From positions 1 to 63,612 of the forward strand of contig CACIPV010000005.1 in NCBI GenBank assembly GCA_902588615.1: a DNA stretch of 63,612 nucleotides, written 5' to 3'. A program made the position numbers and the translations under genes. The notes beneath the pieces are model-generated. The model saw only the letters and a program-made list of their open reading frames with translations, was not told the DNA's origin and made no database searches. Shown here one piece after another: positions 1 through 8,803 of the stretch; the first letter of the stretch is position 1; every line of letters starts with the position of its first letter. This stretch comes from an uncultured Alphaproteobacteria bacterium (GTDB taxonomy: Bacteria; Pseudomonadota; Alphaproteobacteria; HIMB59).

Positions 1-497
1 TTTTTAGCCATTTCTGTGTTTTTTAAATATTTTTGTTCAATTTCGTCTGTTTGAGCTTGTTTTATTAAACTATCTGAATCAAGTCCAATTTCTTTAAGAG
101 TAGCACTCAAATTTGGTTCTAATCCAGGCTCCAAATGCTCTAAAAACCACTTTTTATAAGTTAAAATAGTATATTCTTTGATCCACCCTTGATCTTTTCC
201 CAAAATTGCAACTTTGTTGGCTAAATCGAACTCTTTAAGTGGGTAGGGTGCAGGTACTTTTGCATCAAATCCATAGAAGTTAGCTCTTCTCTGAACATCC
301 CGCCACATATAATCAATCTTATCTCTTTTTTTTTCAGCCATAAAAGGGACATTCTCCATTTCAATCATTCTTGATCTCACACTGAAAGGACACCATTCAA
401 ATACAACTTCATTTTCAGTCTCAATCTGCTCTAATCTTTGCGTGGAGAGGTAAGTATATGTACTTCCAATTGAGTACCAGAATTCTATTTTTCTCAT
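1..497 (-). CDS. DsbA-family / 2-hydroxychromene-2-carboxylate isomerase-like oxidoreductase (3' end outside window)
   Basis: An open frame begins with ATG at 497 and runs leftward without a stop to the window edge, giving about 165 residues. The N-terminus (MRKIEFWYSIGSTYTYLS) matches the first strand and helix of the thioredoxin-fold DSBA/kappa-GST family, in which HCCA isomerases carry a Ser instead of a CxxC pair. No CxxC is seen here, so a glutathione-dependent isomerase or transferase role is likelier than disulfide exchange. A family-level call only; the C-terminal part is missing because of the window boundary, not visible damage. Confidence 0.7.
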   Translation of the reverse strand, partial: MRKIEFWYSIGSTYTYLSTQRLEQIETENEVVFEWCPFSVRSRMIEMENVPFMAEKKRDKIDYMWRDVQRRANFYGFDAKVPAPYPLKEFDLANKVAILGKDQGWIKEYTILTYKKWFLEHLEPGLEPNLSATLKEIGLDSDSLIKQAQTDEIEQKYLKNTEMAK

Positions 498-578
498 AGG
501 TTCTACTTTAACTGAAATAATTGAAATTATTATTAAAAATAAGTGATCTGGTCACATCTGTCGCATGTATAAAAGGCC

Positions 579-851
579 ATGAAAAACATGTTTATGCAAA
601 TTTACAGTGGAGTGATGGACGCTGATTGGAATCCTCTAAGAAAAATACCTAGTGTGGCTCTGAGACACCTAATTATGCAACTTTTAGCATGGATGTGGTG
701 TATCATTTTTTCACTATATTTTGGCTCTTTTTTGATTTTTGGCATCACAGCTAGTGCTCATTTTCTACTTATTTTTGGAACTTTTATGACAGCGGCTACT
801 TTTGCAACTGCTCCAAAAATTGTAAAATCTAAGTATAATAACAGTAAATAA
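579..851 (+). CDS. small membrane protein of unknown function
   Basis: This 90-residue protein is not recognised. It has two hydrophobic segments, roughly residues 30-50 and 54-76, separated by a short turn and followed by a basic tail (KIVKSKYNNSK), as in a two-pass inner-membrane hairpin. The only purine-rich site (AAAAGG, 571-576) is too close to the ATG at 579. It is well placed for the in-frame ATG at 588 (residue 4), so the true product may be 87 residues. It stands alone between a leftward gene upstream and a convergent gene 14 bases downstream. Confidence 0.6.
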   Translation: MKNMFMQIYSGVMDADWNPLRKIPSVALRHLIMQLLAWMWCIIFSLYFGSFLIFGITASAHFLLIFGTFMTAATFATAPKIVKSKYNNSK

Positions 852-863
852 TATACTGTTTTT
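840..863. terminator. weak candidate terminator between convergent genes
   Basis: Inverted arms AACAGT (840-845) and ACTGTT (855-860) flank a 9-base A/T loop and run into a short T tract, between the stops of two convergent genes. The stem is only 6 bp, so this is a tentative bidirectional terminator. Confidence 0.3.
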
Positions 864-865
864 AC

Positions 866-1324
866 TTACTTTTTACATACATCAACTTCAAAAGCACTAG
901 TTAATTCTATAAGCCTTTTTGTTTGAACTTTTACAGAACTATTAGTAGATCCTGCTGCTGGTATAACGATTTCAAAGTTATTTAAGGACTTATCGTAATA
1001 TATATCTAATTTATTTGGTAATCCAAAGGGACAAACCCCTCCAATAGGGTGAGAGGTGATTTGCAATGTCTCATCAGCAGTCAACATTTTTGCCTTTTTT
1101 TTGAAGAAATTCTTATATTTTTTATTATCGATTTTTACATTTCCAGAAGTCATTAACAAAATTGGTTTTTCTATAATTAAAGCAATTGTTTTGACTATTT
1201 GCCCTTTCTCAACATTATGAGCATTTGCAGCTTGTTCAACAGTTGCTGTAGACTCTTTAAATTCTGATATCTCTAGGTCAGGGGCTATAATACTAAGATG
1301 ATCTTTGACTGATTTTATTGACAT
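866..1324 (-). CDS. YbaK/EbsC-family aminoacyl-tRNA deacylase
   Basis: 152 residues, the usual length for free-standing YbaK/ProX editing domains. These hydrolyse mischarged tRNA such as Cys-tRNA(Pro) or Ala-tRNA(Pro). Family hallmarks are visible: the TVEQAANAHNVEKGQIVKT block near residues 28-46, a lysine in the KTI segment, and the GGVCPFGLP loop near residues 96-104. No synthetase domain is attached. It is a single gene with no close same-strand partner. Which misacylated tRNA it clears cannot be read from sequence. Confidence 0.85.
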   Translation of the reverse strand: MSIKSVKDHLSIIAPDLEISEFKESTATVEQAANAHNVEKGQIVKTIALIIEKPILLMTSGNVKIDNKKYKNFFKKKAKMLTADETLQITSHPIGGVCPFGLPNKLDIYYDKSLNNFEIVIPAAGSTNSSVKVQTKRLIELTSAFEVDVCKK

Positions 1325-1363
1325 TTACACATTTATTTGTTGCATAATATATATTATAAGAAT

Positions 1364-2146
1364 CTAGATAGTTATTTTAAGTCCATCGTAAGCTGGATAT
1401 ATACTGTTATTAAAAAGTTTTTTATATTCAGTTTCATAATCAATATGGGCAGTCATATGACTAAGAAAAGTTTGTTTTGCGTTAACTTTTTTTGCCCAAT
1501 TAATTACTTCAGAATAACTGGCATGAGATGGGTGTTCATCATATCTCAAACAACCAAGAAACCAGCATTGAATGCCTTTGATTTTATCTAAATAATCCTC
1601 ATCATAAAAATACTTAATGTCTAAATTATAAGCTATTTTATTATCAAAAATGAAACCATAGGAGTCAATATTTCCGTGATTTTGTCGAATAATCTCAATT
1701 TTAAAACCCTCAATCTCAATATTATTCCCATTAAGAACGTTAGCATTTAAAATGGGTTCATAACCATGGGTGGATGACTTTGAAAACAAATAAGAAAAGC
1801 TAGTTTGAAGAGTCTCTAAAGTTATTTTATCAGCGTAAATTGGTATTTTTTTTCTATTTATCAGTGAAATAGTCCTTAAATCATTAATTCCATGTATGTG
1901 ATCAGCATGGGAATGTGTGTAAATAACTGAGCCAACATTATCAATTTTATTGTCGATTAACTGTTTTCTTAAATCAGGGCTAGTATCAATTAGTACTGAT
2001 TTCCCTGCTTTTTTTAAAAGTATTGAAGGCCGTGTTCTTTGGTTTTTAGGGTTTGATTTATCACAATTACCCCATATGTCATGAGATAAAGGAACTCCAA
2101 AACTTGAGCCACATCCTAATACATTTATTTCAGTTAATTCAGTCAT
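1364..2146 (-). CDS. MBL-fold metallohydrolase (PhnP-like)
   Basis: 260 residues with the metallo-beta-lactamase metal motif H78-x-H80-x-D82-H83, an N-terminal GCGSSFGVP strand-loop, and a later His in the SHMTAH segment. The early Cys/His-rich stretch resembles the PhnP phosphodiesterase branch. PhnP proper cleaves cyclic phosphoribosyl phosphates, but this copy sits in a housekeeping operon, not a phn cluster. It is the last gene of the mltB-to-MBL operon and overlaps tatD by 8 bases. The metG-tatD-MBL order is common in alphaproteobacteria. The substrate is unknown. Confidence 0.82.
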   Translation of the reverse strand: MTELTEINVLGCGSSFGVPLSHDIWGNCDKSNPKNQRTRPSILLKKAGKSVLIDTSPDLRKQLIDNKIDNVGSVIYTHSHADHIHGINDLRTISLINRKKIPIYADKITLETLQTSFSYLFSKSSTHGYEPILNANVLNGNNIEIEGFKIEIIRQNHGNIDSYGFIFDNKIAYNLDIKYFYDEDYLDKIKGIQCWFLGCLRYDEHPSHASYSEVINWAKKVNAKQTFLSHMTAHIDYETEYKKLFNNSIYPAYDGLKITI

Positions 2147-2921
2147 TTATATTAAAAAGCTTTTTGTAATTATAAGTACTAATTTCGCATGTATTAATGT
2201 AGTCGTTTCCAGTAATTTCACAATATTTTTCAACTATAATTTTTAAATAGCTTGGTTTATTAATTTTACCTCTTAAAGGGTCTGGCGTAAGATAAGGACT
2301 ATCAGTTTCAAAAATAATTTTTTTAATTGGTAGTATTTTAATTGTATCTCTTAATTTATTTGCATTTTTGAACGTAATAATTCCTGACAAAGAAAAAAAA
2401 CAACCTAAATCAATACATTTTTTTGCAAATTCTTCACTTCCAGTGAAACAATGTATAAGAATATAACCTATTTTTTTAGAGTATTTAGTTAAAATTTTAA
2501 TCATATCCTCTTCAGCATCTCTCATATGAATTATACACGGTAAATTATAAACACTAGCTGCTTCTAAATGTATTTCTAAGCTCTCTATTTGCTTATTTTT
2601 AGGAATATTATAATGATAATCCAAGCCTGTTTCCCCTATTCCAACAATTCTATCTTTAAATTTTTTAATATTTTCATTTAAAAGAGTCTTTATTTCATCA
2701 GGTTTGATATCAAGAGTATTATTTGGGTGATGACCTAAAGTGATATCGACAAAATTAAAACCTTTAATTAAATTAATATCTCTCTGAAACTCGTATATAT
2801 TAGAATTTATACTTAAAATTCGCTCTATGTTATTTTCTAGAGCATCTTTACAGATATCTGTTACTGAATTTTTAAGTAATTCATGACCAAAATTTACATG
2901 ACTGTCTATTAAATTATTCAA
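2139..2921 (-). CDS. tatD: TatD-family metal-dependent hydrolase/DNase
   Basis: 260 residues, normal for TatD, a TIM-barrel 3'-5' exonuclease acting on DNA and RNA ends. Metal-site segments are visible: GETGLDYHY (Glu), IHMRDAE (His), IHCFTGS (His) and ETDSPYLTP (Asp). The N-terminal HxH pair is altered: residues 6-11 read DSHVNF, so the second His is Asn (H8-V-N10). Substitution here could change one metal ligand while the rest of the site is intact. The gene overlaps metG by 8 bases and the MBL gene by 8 bases, consistent with translational coupling. Confidence 0.9.
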   Translation of the reverse strand: MNNLIDSHVNFGHELLKNSVTDICKDALENNIERILSINSNIYEFQRDINLIKGFNFVDITLGHHPNNTLDIKPDEIKTLLNENIKKFKDRIVGIGETGLDYHYNIPKNKQIESLEIHLEAASVYNLPCIIHMRDAEEDMIKILTKYSKKIGYILIHCFTGSEEFAKKCIDLGCFFSLSGIITFKNANKLRDTIKILPIKKIIFETDSPYLTPDPLRGKINKPSYLKIIVEKYCEITGNDYINTCEISTYNYKKLFNIND

Positions 2922-4434
2922 TTTTAGTAAATAAAGGTTCAGGTTGTCGTATTTTTAGAAATTTTAAGTTAATTACCTCTTTAAAATTATCAAAAATATC
3001 TAATTTAATATTATTAGTATTTTCGAATAAATTGAATACTTCTGAGGTTTTTGAAGGCATAAAAGGAATTAAATATTGACTAACCCTGATAATGCATAGG
3101 CAAATATTAGCCAAAACTTTTTTCATTTGTTCAGGATCTGTTTTTTTTAATACCCAGGGAGCAGATTTATCGACATAATTATTTAAATCATTCATAAATA
3201 AGAATAATTTTTTGAGGTATTCGTCATATTTGTAATTTTCCATATAGTCAAACAACTCTTTCTCAGAGTCATTAATTTGTTTTAAAATTTCAAAATTAAA
3301 ATTATCTTCAGTTAAATTAATATTTTGTTCTAAATTTTTACAAATGAAACTAAGTATTCTTTGTATTAAATTTCCATAGTTATTTGCCAATTCACCATTA
3401 ATTCTATTTTTGATAGCCACCTTAGAAAAATCACCATCATTGCCAAATGGAACCTCTCTAAAAAGAAAAAATCTTACTGAGTCTAGACCGTATTCATCAA
3501 TCAATTCTTTAGGGTCAATTACATTACCAAGACTTTTACTAATTTTTTGACCCTCATTTGTCCACCAACCATGCGCTACGATCTGCTTTGGTGGATCTAA
3601 CTCTGCAGCCATTAAAAAAGCAGGCCAGAAAATAGCATGAAATCTTATTATATCCTTCCCTACTACATGTATCCCCGGCCAATATTTTTTATATAAATCA
3701 GAATTTTTATTTGGATAATCTAAAGCTGAAATATAGTTAGTTAGTGCATCTAACCAAACATAAACAATATGTTTTTCATCTGTAGGGACATCAATTCCCC
3801 ATTTAAATGTTGTTCTAGAAACGGATAGATCTTTCAACCCTGACTCAACAAATTTAATAACTTCATTAGATCTAGATTTTGGGACTATAAAATTTGGATT
3901 ATTTTTATAAAAATCTAACAGTTTGTCTTGCCATTTAGAAAGTCTAAAAAAATATGACTCTTCTTCAACCCAAGATAATTCAGATCCAAAACTGTTATAT
4001 TTTTTACCATTTCTTACAACTATTTCATTATCAGCTACAAAAGCTTCATCTCTTACAGAATACCATCCGCTATATTTGGACAAATAAATTTCATCTTTTT
4101 CCAACAGAACTCTCCATAGATTTTGAACAGACTTTTTATGTCTTTCTTCTGTTGTTCTTATAAAATCATCATTAGATAAATTTAATAAATTACTTAAATC
4201 TTTAAAATTTTCTGAAACCATATCCGTAAATTTTTGAGGATCAATATTTTTTTCATGAGCAGCTCTTTCAACTTTTTGTCCATGCTCGTCTGTTCCTGTT
4301 AAAAAATAAGTATCGAGTCCTCTACAATGATAAAATCTTTTTAATATATCAACAGCAATTGAGGTGTAGGCATGTCCAATATGGGGTTTATCGTTCACAT
4401 AATAAATCGGAGTTGTAAAATAATTATTAGACAT
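2914..4434 (-). CDS. metG: methionyl-tRNA synthetase
   Basis: 506 residues, a class I synthetase charging tRNA-Met. The HIGH signature is PHIGH at residues 17-21 and the KMSKS loop is KISKS near residue 300. The connective-peptide region (near residues 120-160) has no Cys knuckles, so it is the zinc-free short form common in alphaproteobacteria. The C-terminus stops after the anticodon-binding helical domain, with no EMAP/Trbp111-like dimerisation domain. It lies between holB (8-base overlap) and tatD (8-base overlap) in a coupled operon. Confidence 0.97.
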   Translation of the reverse strand: MSNNYFTTPIYYVNDKPHIGHAYTSIAVDILKRFYHCRGLDTYFLTGTDEHGQKVERAAHEKNIDPQKFTDMVSENFKDLSNLLNLSNDDFIRTTEERHKKSVQNLWRVLLEKDEIYLSKYSGWYSVRDEAFVADNEIVVRNGKKYNSFGSELSWVEEESYFFRLSKWQDKLLDFYKNNPNFIVPKSRSNEVIKFVESGLKDLSVSRTTFKWGIDVPTDEKHIVYVWLDALTNYISALDYPNKNSDLYKKYWPGIHVVGKDIIRFHAIFWPAFLMAAELDPPKQIVAHGWWTNEGQKISKSLGNVIDPKELIDEYGLDSVRFFLFREVPFGNDGDFSKVAIKNRINGELANNYGNLIQRILSFICKNLEQNINLTEDNFNFEILKQINDSEKELFDYMENYKYDEYLKKLFLFMNDLNNYVDKSAPWVLKKTDPEQMKKVLANICLCIIRVSQYLIPFMPSKTSEVFNLFENTNNIKLDIFDNFKEVINLKFLKIRQPEPLFTKIE

Positions 4435-5215
4435 GCTTAATAAGATTAGAATTTAATCTTGTAAAATAGATTGAAATTAGGTCATTTGTTAACGTGTTGA
4501 ATTTTAAACTTTCATCTACATCAGTTAAATAATCTGAATGAAGTTTTAACAGGTACTTGTAAAGTTTTCTATTATTTAAATTATTTCTTAAATAGTAATT
4601 GAGTATTTTTAAAAATATTAATGAACATATGCTTATTTGATCTTTATTAAATAGTTTAATCTTTTCAAAAAAATCAGTACTTTTTAAATCAATGAAGGGG
4701 TTAAAAAGAGAGTGTATTAATTCCTCTGAAATATTTTGATTTTGTCTTACTATGTCTTCTTTCATTGAATTTAAATCACTAAAATTTATCTTTGAATTCA
4801 AATCTCTGATAACTCTAGCCCTTGAAATTATTGTTTCAGGTAAACTCATTAGGTTTTTAGAACAAAAAATAAAATAGGTTTTTGATGGTATTTCTTCAAT
4901 GATTTTTAAAAGTCCATTCAAAGCATTAATATTTAAATAATTTACCTCTCTGACAAATATTACTTTGCTAAGGTTTAATACATTTGTATGTAGAAACTCT
5001 TTTTTCATTTTTCTTACTTGATCAATTGTTATAAATTTTGATTTTTCTTCGGGCTCTAGAATAATAAAACTTGTATCTATTTCATATTGTTTCTCATAGA
5101 AACTATTTAAAATCTGTTCCTCTAAATATGAAATACTCTCACTATTATTAGTCTCTAATAAGTAAAAGCCACTACTCTCAGATTTTATTGTATTTACTAC
5201 TTTATCAATTTGCAT
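4427..5215 (-). CDS. holB: DNA polymerase III delta-prime subunit
   Basis: 262 residues, shorter than the usual 320-350. Clamp-loader features are the KFITIDQVRKMKKE segment, the NALNGLLKIIEE helix and the sensor-like ISRARVI motif (residues about 130-136). Residues where AAA+ relatives have a P-loop (FYLLETNNSES) carry no GKS/T, and no Cys4 zinc module is visible. Delta-prime does not hydrolyse ATP, so loss of both is compatible with function. Its location between tmk (19-base overlap) and metG is the conserved alphaproteobacterial position, which supports the call strongly. Confidence 0.88.
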   Translation of the reverse strand: MQIDKVVNTIKSESSGFYLLETNNSESISYLEEQILNSFYEKQYEIDTSFIILEPEEKSKFITIDQVRKMKKEFLHTNVLNLSKVIFVREVNYLNINALNGLLKIIEEIPSKTYFIFCSKNLMSLPETIISRARVIRDLNSKINFSDLNSMKEDIVRQNQNISEELIHSLFNPFIDLKSTDFFEKIKLFNKDQISICSLIFLKILNYYLRNNLNNRKLYKYLLKLHSDYLTDVDESLKFNTLTNDLISIYFTRLNSNLIKHV

Positions 5216-5796
5216 TTTTTTAAATTTAATATGATTTTGTCATGTACTTCATTAGCAGATAGTGATGCATCAATAGCAACAAACTTACGTTCACCTATTT
5301 TTATTTTAGATATTTCTTCATAATTTTTTTGAATTCTTGAGAATTGTCCAAAATATTTTTTATCAAATTTATTTGAATATAATCTTTTATCTTTCCTTCT
5401 TATTAAATTTTTTTTATCTAACTTCAAATAAAAAGTTATATTTGGGATAAATTTCTTATCAATTAACTTTATTAAACTGATAATAAGTTTTTTTTCTTTA
5501 GAATTATATTTTTGATAAGCATAAGTAGAGTCAAAAAATCTATCAAATACAATGAAATCGTTCTTTTTAATTGAAGATAATAATGCAAATCTAGATGCAA
5601 AGAAAAACATTATTAAACTTAAATTATCGAAATTAGATTTTAAAATCACATTTCTTATCTTTTCTAGATCTTTATTACCCCCAGGCTCTCTAGTAAAAGT
5701 AGATTTAATATTATTTTTTAAAAAAAATTTTTTTAAAAGTTTTATCTGTGTCGATTTTCCAGAATATTCGAAACCTTCAAAACTAATTACTTTCAT
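5197..5796 (-). CDS. tmk: thymidylate kinase
   Basis: 199 residues, normal for dTMP kinase, which phosphorylates dTMP to dTDP. The P-loop is GFEYSGKST (residues 7-15), slightly off the usual GxDGxGKST. The dTMP-binding TREPGG segment (about 36-41) and a DR motif in VFDRFFDST (about 84-92) are intact. The Arg/Lys-rich lid region near residues 130-150 is present. It overlaps holB by 19 bases and follows the carboxypeptidase gene by 15 bases. Confidence 0.95.
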   Translation of the reverse strand: MKVISFEGFEYSGKSTQIKLLKKFFLKNNIKSTFTREPGGNKDLEKIRNVILKSNFDNLSLIMFFFASRFALLSSIKKNDFIVFDRFFDSTYAYQKYNSKEKKLIISLIKLIDKKFIPNITFYLKLDKKNLIRRKDKRLYSNKFDKKYFGQFSRIQKNYEEISKIKIGERKFVAIDASLSANEVHDKIILNLKKCKLIK

Positions 5797-5811
5797 TCTA
5801 TATGATAATAT

Positions 5812-6939
5812 TTAGTTAGATCCAAGAATGATATAATAAATAGCTGAAAATATTCTTGAAAAGAAATTCTTTTGCTCAATGTCCTCACCTGAAAATAACG
5901 GAAATTCAGTATTCTTATCAGCATACGATATTTGAAGTTTGGCTATTTGATCACCTTTTTGAATTGGAGTTGCAATAGGCTCCTCTACTATCACACTAAC
6001 TTTAGCAGAGGATAATTGCGCTTTTGGAATGCTCAAGCTTATATTGTTTAAAGCAACTAGGTCTACTTTGTTGTCTTTACCTAGCCAAGTATCAACTTCT
6101 TGAATAACCTCATTTTTTTTAAAAAAATCTACTAATTGAAAATTGTTGAAACCCCAATCCATTAATCTTAGTGACTCCTGGGCTCTTGATTTGGAAGAGT
6201 CTAGCCCATTTAGAACAATAATCAGACGCCTATCCCCTCTTTCCGCAGATCCAACCAAACCGTAGCCAGCTGCTTCCGTATAACCTGTTTTAAAGCCATC
6301 AGACCCATCAAATGTATATAGGAGTGGATTTCTGTTATCTTGTTTGATCCCGCTGTATGTAAAATCACTTAATTTGTACATTTGATATAATTCATAATGA
6401 TTTTCAATCGTGTACTGAGCTATTTTAGCAAGATCTTCAGCTGTTGTGTAATGATTATCATCAGGCCAGCCACTGCTATTTGTAAAATTAGTCTCTGTGA
6501 GTCCTATTTTTTTACCTAAATTATTCATTTCAATAGCAAAAATTTCCTCAGAGCCAGATATACCCTCTGCTAAAGCAATCGAGGCATCATTTCCGCTCTG
6601 AACGATAATTCCTAGTAACAAATCATAAACTTTTACTCTTTTGTCTACCTCTATAAACATCTTTGACCCGCCCATTTTCCATGCCTTTTTACTTATTAAA
6701 AACTCTTGATCTAATGATAAAGTACCATTTTTGATCTTTTCAAAGGCTACAAGAGCGGTCATCATCTTGGTCATACTTGATGGATATGTTTTGGCTTTAG
6801 AGTTTTTTTCTAAAAGAACTTCGTTTGTTGATAAATCGATTACAAGCGCCGTTTTTGCCAAACTTTCAATAGTAAGAGATTGTTTAGGAAATAGAATAAT
6901 TATTGCTATAAATAATAAATTAAGGGGTTTTTTTTGCAT
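5812..6939 (-). CDS. dacA: D-alanyl-D-alanine carboxypeptidase (PBP5/6 family)
   Basis: 375 residues with a cleavable-looking signal (hydrophobic residues 7-16). All three penicillin-binding motifs of the S11 family are present: S55-x-x-K58, S115-G-N117 and K217-T-G219. A C-terminal all-beta domain follows, and the tail (FFSRIFSAIYYIILGS) looks like a membrane-anchoring amphipathic helix. The enzyme trims the terminal D-Ala from periplasmic peptidoglycan stems. Its start overlaps the RlpA-like gene by 20 bases. Whether it is orthologous to DacA, DacC or DacD cannot be settled. Confidence 0.93.
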   Translation of the reverse strand: MQKKPLNLLFIAIIILFPKQSLTIESLAKTALVIDLSTNEVLLEKNSKAKTYPSSMTKMMTALVAFEKIKNGTLSLDQEFLISKKAWKMGGSKMFIEVDKRVKVYDLLLGIIVQSGNDASIALAEGISGSEEIFAIEMNNLGKKIGLTETNFTNSSGWPDDNHYTTAEDLAKIAQYTIENHYELYQMYKLSDFTYSGIKQDNRNPLLYTFDGSDGFKTGYTEAAGYGLVGSAERGDRRLIIVLNGLDSSKSRAQESLRLMDWGFNNFQLVDFFKKNEVIQEVDTWLGKDNKVDLVALNNISLSIPKAQLSSAKVSVIVEEPIATPIQKGDQIAKLQISYADKNTEFPLFSGEDIEQKNFFSRIFSAIYYIILGSN

Positions 6940-7693
6940 TCAAATATCCATTTTTAATCAGAAAATCTAACTTAAGATTTATATCACTCTTTAGAAATGG
7001 GCCAGCAAAAACCTTAACTCCTTCTTCATTTTCTTCATAAAACAATCCTAAATTCTTAATTTTATTAGTTTTAAGCTTTGCTAAATTTATATCTTTATAA
7101 ATTTCAACTAATATAGTGTTTTGTTTCTTAGAATTTTTAATATCTAGAGTTTTAATTTTCTCATAATCAAGTTTATCACTGATTTCAGTTTGATCTTGAT
7201 CTAACTGTTCAAATGAAATTTCTGTATCATCCATCTTTATCTTACTCTCTTCTTTTGAGTCAACAACATTTCTTAGAATTATTGATTCGTCTTTTAAATA
7301 TTCTAAATATACTTTTGTATTAAGTGATATTTTATCAATAATCTCTTGACTTAATGAAAGCCTATTTTCAGTATCTAACTTAATATTTCTAACAATGATA
7401 TTGTTATCTAGGTTACTGGGATCTGACAGTTTTACCACGCTTGGTATAGGCAAATTAGAATGATGTATATTATTGCCTTTAATTCTTTCATCTATAACAA
7501 ACTTTTCCATAACATTTAGCTCAATATTATAGTCATCAAGTGGTGATATAATAACTTCTGATTTTTTAAAGTATTCTTGAGTTGTGACCTCTTCTTCTAT
7601 TTTTTTATCATCGACAGTTTCAATAGACGTTATTGTACATGATGATAAAAACAGTAAAAGCAGTATTTTATTAATATTATTTAAATTTATCAC
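6920..7693 (-). CDS. degenerate RlpA-like lipoprotein with C-terminal SPOR-like domain
   Basis: 257 residues. A lipobox ends at Cys19 (LSSC), so it is probably lipidated. Residues about 74-125 echo the RlpA double-psi beta-barrel: HHSNLPIPSVVKLSDPSN resembles the RlpA AAHxTLPxPTxVRVTN strand, followed by IIVRNIKL and LSLSQEIIDKI. The NDRGPF-type catalytic segment, with its Asp, is missing. The last 60 residues (NTILVEIYKDINLAKLKTNK onward) look like a SPOR fold that binds denuded glycan. Position between mltB and dacA is that of rlpA. I infer an RlpA derivative that has lost lytic activity but may still localise to septal murein. Confidence 0.6.
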   Translation of the reverse strand: MINLNNINKILLLLFLSSCTITSIETVDDKKIEEEVTTQEYFKKSEVIISPLDDYNIELNVMEKFVIDERIKGNNIHHSNLPIPSVVKLSDPSNLDNNIIVRNIKLDTENRLSLSQEIIDKISLNTKVYLEYLKDESIILRNVVDSKEESKIKMDDTEISFEQLDQDQTEISDKLDYEKIKTLDIKNSKKQNTILVEIYKDINLAKLKTNKIKNLGLFYEENEEGVKVFAGPFLKSDINLKLDFLIKNGYLNAKKTP

Positions 7694-8732
7694 TTAATAA
7701 TCCAACTGAAAGACCATAATAATTAGAACAGTTGTAAGAGAGGATATTTAAATAATTATCATAAACAATAAAATACCTGTAATCACCCTCTTCCCTACCC
7801 ATCCTTAAAAGATAGCTATTAATATCTAAATTATCTAAAGAATTACCATTCATCTTTTTAAAATTCATTAGTCTAAATTCATTTAAAGGTAATTTTTTCG
7901 ATAATTTTTTTACAGCTAAACAACCTTTTTCTCTTTTTACGAACAATTTAGGTTCTAAAGATTTTACATTTTCTGGGTGGATAACCTCTCTGCCCCAAGT
8001 GTAATTTGGATCCCATTTGTTTGAACCTACTCCTTGAAGATATCTTGCAATAGAAGCAAGTGAGTCCTCTGTGTCAGTCCAAATATCCTTCTTGCCATCA
8101 TTATTAAAATCTTGAGCGTAGTTTAAAAAACTTGAAGGCATAAATTGATTTTGACCCATTGCTCCTGCCCAAGAACCTTTGAAATTAGCAACATCAATGT
8201 GTCCTTGTTCAAGAATTTTTAGTGCATTATATAATTCTTTAGTAAAGTAACGTCTTCTTCTTTCATCATATGACATGGTTAAAAGACTTTCTAATACAGG
8301 GTAATTACCTGTAATTTTTCCATATCCGGTTTCTAAACCCCATATAGATAAAATAAATCTAGATTGAACATTATAATATTTATCAATTTTATTTAATAAA
8401 TCATTGTATTTACTTTTATTATTGAGTCCATTTTGTATTCTTGTTTCCGAATTTCTTTTTTCAATATATTCGGAAAAAGTTAAAGTAAATTCTGGCTGGC
8501 ACTTATCATTTTCAATAACTCTTTTATTTACCTCATATGGCGCAATTAATTTTGATACAAAATCCTCATCTAGTCCAAATTCGTTCGATCTATTTACAAC
8601 TTCAATTTTCCAGCTTTCAAAACCAGAAAAATCATAGTTCTGAAGCACGTCACAATTTTTTGGATCATGTGCATATAATTTTAAGCTAAAGAAAGATAAG
8701 AGTATTAATTTTATAAATAATTTGATGGACAT
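7677..8732 (-). CDS. mltB: lytic murein transglycosylase B family
   Basis: 351 residues with an N-terminal signal sequence (residues 4-20) and no lipobox Cys, so probably a soluble periplasmic protein. The catalytic Glu is E134 in IWGLETGYGK, followed by the family segments SYDERRRRYF, GSWAGAMGQNQFMPS and an EF-hand-like NNDGKKDIW loop. The enzyme cleaves the MurNAc-GlcNAc bond of peptidoglycan to give 1,6-anhydro ends. It is the first gene of the leftward operon and overlaps the RlpA-like gene by 17 bases. Confidence 0.92.
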   Translation of the reverse strand: MSIKLFIKLILLSFFSLKLYAHDPKNCDVLQNYDFSGFESWKIEVVNRSNEFGLDEDFVSKLIAPYEVNKRVIENDKCQPEFTLTFSEYIEKRNSETRIQNGLNNKSKYNDLLNKIDKYYNVQSRFILSIWGLETGYGKITGNYPVLESLLTMSYDERRRRYFTKELYNALKILEQGHIDVANFKGSWAGAMGQNQFMPSSFLNYAQDFNNDGKKDIWTDTEDSLASIARYLQGVGSNKWDPNYTWGREVIHPENVKSLEPKLFVKREKGCLAVKKLSKKLPLNEFRLMNFKKMNGNSLDNLDINSYLLRMGREEGDYRYFIVYDNYLNILSYNCSNYYGLSVGLLSDKFK

Positions 8733-8754
8733 AAGATTCTATTAAACAGTTTAT

Positions 8755-8782
8755 ATTATAAAATCTTTAAGATTAGTAACAA
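8755..8782 (-). promoter_or_regulatory. candidate sigma70-type promoter for the mltB operon
   Basis: Reading leftward: -35 TTGTTA (8782-8777), a 16-base spacer, and a perfect -10 TATAAT (8760-8755), with 22 bases to the mltB ATG. It would drive the chain mltB to the MBL hydrolase, whose genes overlap or nearly touch. Confidence 0.5.
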
Positions 8783-8803
8783 CGACAGCAATGATAATTT
8801 AAT

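Noticed and set aside
1337..1591. Rightward 84-residue ORF over the MBL gene
   Set aside because: Antisense shadow of a well-supported gene; composition and content look like reverse-strand noise. The many other antisense ORFs in the window were dropped for the same reason.
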